A stretch of 9,783 nt of DNA from Planctomycetota bacterium (GTDB lineage Bacteria > Planctomycetota > Phycisphaerae > WQYP01), in NCBI GenBank assembly GCA_021809365.1, contig JAKBAC010000128.1:1-9783 (forward strand), written 5' to 3'. The notes under the pieces are model-generated. The model was not told the DNA's origin, made no database searches, and saw only the letters and a program-made list of their open reading frames with translations. Shown piece after piece: positions 5,780 to 9,783 of this stretch (positions are counted from its first letter, which is position 1; each line of letters begins with the position of its first letter). Position numbers and translations under genes: made by a program.

Positions 5780-6467
5780 CCGGGAACTTAAGAAACTTCG
5801 TGATGCGATTGGCCAACACCCAGCGTTGACCGTGATATCGGCTGAGAGCCAGACCATCGGCGGCTTCGGGCGCAATGATCGGTTCTCGTACCCACAGATC
5901 TTCGGCGGGCCCGGCGAGATCGCCAACCGCGTGCTACTGGAAGTCGGTACTGCCAGCGGACGCGAGCCCACAACCATTATGGAGCTGCGGTCTTTCCTGA
6001 GTCAGTTCCTCGCGGAAACCGGTCAATCACTGGGCACCGAAGATGAGACCCCATTCTCCATGAGGCTACTGCATTTCCGGCGAACGTTTGTCGAGACGAT
6101 GTTCGCAATTCATAGCAAGATTGAGTTGTTCAAGATCAACCAGCGCCCCATCGGGGGTTACGCACGCCATTATTACGACCTTCATCAACTTTCAACCCAA
6201 GCGGAAGTCCTTGCTATGCTTAAGTCTGATGAGTATGCCAAGATCAAAACCGATTATGACCGGATTAGCCGCAGGCATTTTCCCAAGAGCTACTTTTGCC
6301 CCGACGGTATGTGCTTCGCGCGTAGCGACGCGTTATTTCCTCCACCGGCTCTTGCCGGTATGATAGCCGGGGAATACCACCGGCAGTGTCACACGCTGTG
6401 CTATGGGCCATTCCCAATTTGGAAACAGGTACAGGATCGGTTCGAGACGATCCGGGATATACTGTAG
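5760..6467 (+). pseudogene. N-terminally truncated AbiEii-like nucleotidyltransferase toxin
   Basis: The frame is open from an ATG at 5760, which overlaps the antitoxin's stop region by 20 bases, to a TAG at 6465-6467 (235 residues). It matches the C-terminal two-thirds of AbiEii/DUF1814 toxins: RELKKLRDAIG, ESQTIGGFGRNDRFSYPQ, NRVLLEVGTASGREPT, MRLLHFRRTFVE and YARHYYDLHQL (motif IV region, Asp at about residue 140). What is missing is the N-terminal catalytic part with the GG(T/S)SL motif and the RFSED-D-D segment. It cannot lie upstream in another frame, because the antitoxin occupies that DNA. In the TFVEK motif the Lys is Thr (ACG at 6096-6098, residue 113). The remnant could still be translated by coupling to the antitoxin but should not be an active transferase. 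A diverged functional small protein cannot be excluded. Confidence 0.65.
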
Positions 6468-6483
6468 GTCGCCCGCCAAACGC

Positions 6484-6531
6484 GCAAAGATGTCCGATGT
6501 CGAAGTGCGTTTTTCACAAAGACATCTTCGC
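6484..6531. repeat. Imperfect 11-bp inverted repeat after the toxin remnant
   Basis: GCAAAGATGTC (6484-6494) pairs with GACATCTTCGC (6521-6531) with a single mismatch and a 26-base loop that contains TTTTT. It begins 17 bases after the stop codon and could form the 3' end hairpin of the locus transcript. The T-run is in the loop rather than after the stem, so it is not a standard terminator. A smaller AACCC/GGGTT hairpin follows at 6553-6566. Confidence 0.4.
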
Positions 6532-6595
6532 ACAGGCCGCCCCCACGAATCAAACCCGTCAGGGTTCAACCACATGATCACGCACACGCTCCATC

Positions 6596-6765
6596 ATTCT
6601 CCTGTTATTCTCCAAGGCCTTTTAGTTTTCGGGACTGCGTAGATTTTCGAGTGACATCTCGATCAAATTTCCCAGTAAATCGACCATTCCTAAAACGTCA
6701 TAAGGACGAAAAAGACCGAATGAAGGGAAAACTAAAAGACCCTGTGTTATTCTCCGGCATTCTCC
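6596..6765 (+). promoter_or_regulatory. ATTCTCC repeat array, apparently split by the MITE
   Basis: ATTCTCC occurs at 6596-6602, 6607-6613, 6749-6755 and 6759-6765. Removing the MITE and one target copy restores three copies with periods of 11 and 10 bases, about one helical turn each, ending directly at the -35 hexamer TTGACG (6766-6771). That is the geometry of a direct-repeat activator site. The binding protein is unknown. Confidence 0.45.
6614..6744. mobile_element. MITE-like element, 131 bp, with TIRs and 11-bp target duplication
   Basis: The left end (6614-6630, AAGGCCTTTTAGTTTTC) and the inverted right end (6727-6744, read on the minus strand as CAGGGTCTTTTAGTTTTC) match at 15 of 17 positions, with a perfect inner 12-mer. 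Immediately outside, TGTTATTCTCC occurs at 6603-6613 and 6745-6755, an 11-bp direct repeat that reads as a target-site duplication. The interior has no coding capacity but contains a stem-loop at 6643-6668 (CGAG/CTCG core extended by TTT/AAA) and a second dyad at 6685-6722 (CATTC/GAATG enclosing CGTC/GACG). Element borders with duplications of about 10-13 bp are typical of the IS4 group; I cannot name a parent transposon. Confidence 0.65.
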
Positions 6766-6794
6766 TTGACGTTGGGCCTTGCTGATGATAGCTT
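6766..6794 (+). promoter_or_regulatory. Candidate promoter of the SH3-protein gene
   Basis: TTGACG (6766-6771, 5/6) is followed after 17 bases by TAGCTT (6789-6794, 3/6), which is preceded by an extended -10 TG at 6786-6787. The weak -10 fits a promoter that relies on an activator at the adjoining ATTCTCC repeats. The predicted leader is about 50 bases. Confidence 0.4.
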
Positions 6795-6851
6795 CAGTGG
6801 CGTAAGGGACTCTGTATTTTGAGCCTCAGCAAGGATTGCAGGAGTTCCGCA

Positions 6852-8366
6852 ATGTTTCAATGGACCATCACAATGAAAAAAGATCAAAAACATCAAACAA
6901 TGGGTTTAGCTTTTGCCATGCTGTTCGGCGCGGCACTGTGCGCCGGTACCGCCTATGGGGAGCCTTCCTCCACAGCTCCGGCGACCAATGCCAATGGGCC
7001 TGCCACCACATCACCGGTGACAACTCAACCGGAGGTTTCCGTTCCAGTGCCGGTGGTGCAGATGCCCGCAGCCAGTGGAAAAATTAAGAAACATCCGACT
7101 CTCGCCAAAACGAAAAAGAAGGCGGCTATCAGTGTCACCAGCTTCATCGGGCAGATTAACGCCCGCGATGTGAATGTTCGCAGCGGTCCGGGATTATCCT
7201 ATTATGCGATCGGCCAGTTGGCACGCGGCGATCTTATTCAAGTCACCGGTGAGCGCAATGGCTGGTATCGCTTTGCGGCACCAGCCGGAGCACGATGCTA
7301 CATCGCCCGGCAGTTTGTAACGCTTGGCGCTGATGGTACCACGGGTACTGTCACCGGCAGCTTTGTAAATGTTCGGGCTGCCAGCGCGCTAACCCCGGCC
7401 AGTAATTATGCCGTGGTGAATATCCTCAATAATGGCGCGCATGTTTCGATCACCGGCCAGACTCCCACGTATGATATAATCCGGGCACCAAAAGGAACGG
7501 GATTTTATATTCTGGCCCGATTTGTCAGCCCCGCCCCCGCCGGCAGCACCTATGTTACACCCCAATTGAAAATGCCCGCCGGTTTCAGCGGATCAGGCTT
7601 GGCAACTGGATCGGTGTCGGCTGTTTCGGCAACGCCAAAGTCGAACAGCACAACCGGCGGCCTGTCCGCGCCGGTGGCACCGGTATCACCGGTGGTGCCG
7701 GTACCGACCCCCGCAACCACACAGAACGCGCCGACGCCGCCATCGTCAAACAACGCCTCGGCCACCGTCGTGAATATGCCCACACTGCCTCCGCCGGCCG
7801 CGTCATTCAATCCGAATACCTACGACGCCTTCAACACCCTCAATCGTCAAATGCAGGTTCAATTTAACAAACCGATTTTGAATCGGAAACTTCAGCCCCT
7901 GCTGGCCGGTTTTGAAAATCTGCTGCAGCGTCAAAATGTTCCGACATTCATTCGGCGCGGCTGCATCGCCCGGATTAAGTTGCTTAAGAAACAGATTGCA
8001 ATTCAGAAAATTGTGGCCGCCTCGCGGAATCAGAAACCTCTGACCGCCGTGCTGGCCCCGTATCAGCAGAAATGGGAGCAATCGCAGAAGGAACTGATCA
8101 AAGCCCAGGAGAATGCCCCGTATATTGCTTACGGGATTCTCAAAACCAGCACCGTGATTAAAAACTATGCCCTGATGGACCCTGTGACCGGACGCGTGGT
8201 GGCGTATCTGGAACCCACCTCCAAGATCGATATCGCGAAACTTCTTGGTTCGTATATCGGCGTGAAGGGAGAAGTCGTCAGCCGCACGGGTGTTGTGGTG
8301 CATGTCATCAAAGTCTCCACGGCCACGATGTTCCCGGAGCCATCCGCGACGGCGGCACCCAAATAA
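6852..8366 (+). CDS. Exported protein with two SH3 (SH3b) domains
   Basis: The ATG at 6852 is chosen because AGGAG (6840-6844) lies 7 bases upstream; the in-frame TTG at 6819 has no such site. The 504-residue product has a Lys-containing n-region and a hydrophobic core GLAFAMLFGAALCAGTAYG with probable cleavage near residue 35. A first bacterial SH3 domain at about 97-158 carries the signature ARDVNVRSGPGLSYYAIGQL. A second, more divergent one lies at about 163-228 (TGSFVNVRAASAL). A Pro/Thr/Ser-rich linker (about 230-315), a helical region (about 320-425) and a C-terminal beta-rich segment follow, the last with YALMDPVTGRVVAYLEP and LGSYIGVKGEVVSRTG. The last segment resembles a domain I associate with planctomycete SH3 proteins. 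Such proteins are thought to bind the cell wall or partner proteins in the periplasm. No enzymatic domain is visible. It appears monocistronic. Confidence 0.85.
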   Translation: MFQWTITMKKDQKHQTMGLAFAMLFGAALCAGTAYGEPSSTAPATNANGPATTSPVTTQPEVSVPVPVVQMPAASGKIKKHPTLAKTKKKAAISVTSFIGQINARDVNVRSGPGLSYYAIGQLARGDLIQVTGERNGWYRFAAPAGARCYIARQFVTLGADGTTGTVTGSFVNVRAASALTPASNYAVVNILNNGAHVSITGQTPTYDIIRAPKGTGFYILARFVSPAPAGSTYVTPQLKMPAGFSGSGLATGSVSAVSATPKSNSTTGGLSAPVAPVSPVVPVPTPATTQNAPTPPSSNNASATVVNMPTLPPPAASFNPNTYDAFNTLNRQMQVQFNKPILNRKLQPLLAGFENLLQRQNVPTFIRRGCIARIKLLKKQIAIQKIVAASRNQKPLTAVLAPYQQKWEQSQKELIKAQENAPYIAYGILKTSTVIKNYALMDPVTGRVVAYLEPTSKIDIAKLLGSYIGVKGEVVSRTGVVVHVIKVSTATMFPEPSATAAPK

Positions 8367-8407
8367 AAGGCGAAACCGTAACACGATTCCCCCGATCCGC
8401 ATAACTC

Positions 8408-8433
8408 GGAGCATTTTGCGCCGGGAATGCTCC
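8408..8433. terminator. Perfect 8-bp hairpin downstream of the SH3-protein gene
   Basis: GGAGCATT (8408-8415) and AATGCTCC (8426-8433) are perfect inverted arms around a 10-base loop, 42 bases after the stop codon. No T-run follows on either strand, so it may stop transcription weakly or protect the mRNA 3' end. Confidence 0.35.
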
Positions 8434-8494
8434 AAAGCGGAACGGTGTGTGGTAACGCTCATATTATTCGCATAAGCGATTATTCTGGATAAAT

Positions 8495-8523
8495 TTCACT
8501 GGCGATAGTTGCCTCGCTACAAT
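8495..8523 (+). promoter_or_regulatory. Candidate promoter of sucA
   Basis: TTCACT (8495-8500, 4/6) and TACAAT (8518-8523, 5/6) are separated by exactly 17 bases. The transcript would start near 8530, about 55 bases ahead of the GTG start. A TGG-TATTGT extended -10 at 8538-8546 is an alternative. The remainder of the 217-bp gap (8367-8583) contains no gene that I can see. Confidence 0.4.
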
Positions 8524-8583
8524 TAATTATGTAGAACTGGTATTGTGCGGGCTATGATAAGGCCCTGAATTCGGAGAATTATT

Positions 8584-9783
8584 GTGGTTACCTCGGAAAC
8601 TCTCGCAAATGAGTCCATGCCGTCCCTGGAGGGATTGAACGGCGAATTTTTACAAAGCCTATATGAACAATGGAAGGAGAATCCGGAATCCGTTGATCCG
8701 CAGTGGCAGTGGTTTTTCCGCGGCTTTGATCTGGCGGCTGATATGCCGTCCACTCTTGTCAACGCAACTCCGCCGGCGCGAGCGCCGGTGGAGGGCGAGC
8801 CGGATTTGCAGGTTTCCGATCTGATTCACAGTTACCGCGAACTGGGCCACCTGATCGCCGACCTTGATCCGCTTGGCCATAACACGCTGGAACATCCCCT
8901 GCTGAGCCTTGATGAATTCGGATTAAGCGAAGCCGATCTGGATCGAACCGTGAACGCGGGCAGTTTAGGTGGCGGCGGGCGTGTGTCATTGCGCCAACTG
9001 ATCACGATGTTGCGCACCACCTATTGCGGAACGCTGGCGGTGGAATACATGGATATACGTGATCCCAATCAGCGCCAGTTTCTTCAGGACTTGATGGAAC
9101 CGACACTCAACAAGCCGCAATTGTCCGATGATGATCGCAAATTTATCATGTCCCGCCTGGCCGCCTCGGAAGATTTTGAACTGTTCCTGCAGCGCCGTCA
9201 TCCGACCACCAAGCGTTTCAGCATTGAAGGCGCGGAATCATTGATCAATCTGCTTGATGAAGTGATCGAACGCAGCGCGGATAACGGCGTTGATGAAATT
9301 GTCATGGGCATGCCGCACCGTGGCCGCCTGAACGTGCTGGCGCATACCATGCACAAACCTTATGAGATGATTATGACGGAAGTGCTGGATCGCCCGCAGA
9401 AATCCGCGGGCGACGGCGATGTCAAATATCACCTCGGATACGCTTATGATCTGGCCACCCGCGCGGGGCGGAATGTGCACCTGTCGTTGTCCGCCAATCC
9501 CAGCCACCTTGAAATCGTTGATCCCGTGGTGGAGGGCATTGTCCGGGCCAAGCAGAACCGCAAAGCCGACGCCACACGCCAGCGCGTTATGCCGGTGCTG
9601 ATGCATGGTGATGCCGCGTTTACCGGAGAGGGCATCGTTGTCGAAACATTGTATCTTTCTGAACTTGAAGCCTATCGCACCGGCGGAACGGTGCATATCA
9701 TCGTCAACAATCAGATCGGATTTACCACCAACCCCAGCGATGCCCGCATCACCCGTTATCCCAGCGACGTGGCCAAAGCCATT
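8584..9783 (+). CDS. sucA: 2-oxoglutarate dehydrogenase E1 component (3' end beyond the right edge)
   Basis: This is the thiamine-diphosphate-dependent E1 subunit that decarboxylates 2-oxoglutarate and transfers the succinyl group to the E2 lipoyl domain in the TCA cycle. The first 400 of roughly 930 expected residues are present. The N-terminal E1 segment FLQSLYEQWKENPESVDPQW (from about residue 22) marks the OGDH rather than the pyruvate enzyme. Then come IEGAESLINLLDE, GMPHRGRLNVLAH (from about 242), GDVKYHLGYAYD (279), NPSHLEIVDPVVEG (305), HGDAAFTGEG (341) and NNQIGFTT (376). The pair GDAAF and NNQ, about 33 residues apart, forms the ThDP/Mg binding motif. The GTG start at 8584 is set by GGAGA (8573-8577) at 6-base spacing. 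The E2 gene sucB would be expected nearby outside the window. Confidence 0.96.
   Translation, partial: MVTSETLANESMPSLEGLNGEFLQSLYEQWKENPESVDPQWQWFFRGFDLAADMPSTLVNATPPARAPVEGEPDLQVSDLIHSYRELGHLIADLDPLGHNTLEHPLLSLDEFGLSEADLDRTVNAGSLGGGGRVSLRQLITMLRTTYCGTLAVEYMDIRDPNQRQFLQDLMEPTLNKPQLSDDDRKFIMSRLAASEDFELFLQRRHPTTKRFSIEGAESLINLLDEVIERSADNGVDEIVMGMPHRGRLNVLAHTMHKPYEMIMTEVLDRPQKSAGDGDVKYHLGYAYDLATRAGRNVHLSLSANPSHLEIVDPVVEGIVRAKQNRKADATRQRVMPVLMHGDAAFTGEGIVVETLYLSELEAYRTGGTVHIIVNNQIGFTTNPSDARITRYPSDVAKAI

Larger units (their letters stand above)
6468..6851. other. Intergenic region without a gene
   Basis: These 384 bp between the toxin remnant and the SH3-protein gene hold the inverted repeat at 6484-6531, the MITE-like element at 6614-6744 with its flanking duplications, three or four copies of ATTCTCC, and a candidate promoter. 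Short open frames are present but have no ribosome binding site or recognisable product. Confidence 0.7.

Noticed and set aside
5660..5780. Toxin N-terminus hidden by a frameshift upstream
   Set aside because: The antitoxin's conserved C-terminal codons fill this stretch, and the other frames show no GG(T/S)SL or RFSED-like motif.
6550..6580. AGGGTTCAACC looked like a tRNA T-arm
   Set aside because: The stem that a T-arm needs does not pair on the 3' side, and no anticodon or acceptor stem can be drawn on either strand.
6403..6642. A 79-codon plus-strand frame overlapping the toxin remnant and the MITE
   Set aside because: It has no ribosome binding site, ends inside the MITE-like element and resembles nothing I know.
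7803..8462. A 219-codon open frame on the minus strand
   Set aside because: It is antisense to the SH3-protein gene, shows no domain, and starts inside the downstream intergenic hairpin region.
1..9783. CRISPR array, rRNA, full tRNA, or complete insertion sequence with a transposase
   Set aside because: I found no regularly spaced repeat-spacer pattern, no rRNA-like stretches, no cloverleaf and no transposase motifs on either strand.

Overview
The window reads as a chromosomal segment of a moderately GC-rich Gram-negative-type bacterium. The gene set fits Planctomycetota best, perhaps Phycisphaerae-like. It has a membrane-anchored coiled-coil protein and a tiny single-pass membrane protein ahead of mreB-mreC, and an exported SH3 protein with a C-terminal domain I associate with that phylum. 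It also has a sucA-type 2-oxoglutarate dehydrogenase. The phylum is inferred from style and remembered similarity, not from a search.

Layout: (1) 1-972, minus strand: a DUF1015-family gene running off the left edge. (2) 973-1469: a 497-bp divergent intergenic region with a candidate promoter on each strand, a pair of 15-bp direct repeats, a GC-rich hairpin and a G-quadruplex-prone tract with ten consecutive G. (3) 1470-3933 and 4033-4887, plus strand: a cell-envelope/shape cluster. It contains a TM + coiled-coil + beta-domain protein closed by a strong intrinsic terminator, a 47-residue one-TM protein, MreB and MreC. No mreD, mrdA or rodA follows. (4) 4888-6765: an accessory island with an AbiE-type (type IV) toxin-antitoxin locus. 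The antitoxin is intact, behind a promoter built from three copies of a 10-bp operator-like motif, and its mRNA is probably leaderless. The toxin has lost its N-terminal nucleotidyltransferase half and carries a Thr where a catalytic Lys is expected. The island ends with a 131-bp MITE-like element with 17-18 bp terminal inverted repeats and an 11-bp target duplication. (5) 6852-8366: an exported two-SH3-domain protein. (6) 8584-9783: the first 400 codons of sucA, running off the right edge.

MreB (cytoplasmic filament) and MreC (membrane-anchored periplasmic partner) are the core of the elongation machinery. The coiled-coil protein and small membrane protein upstream could be accessory envelope components. 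The toxin-antitoxin/MITE island sits where mreD would be expected in a canonical mreBCD operon. The MITE appears to have inserted into a set of helically phased ATTCTCC repeats next to the promoter of the SH3-protein gene. The most interesting parts are therefore the decayed AbiE locus with its operator, the MITE with the regulatory array it split, and the small membrane protein and MreC-like coiled-coil protein near mreB.
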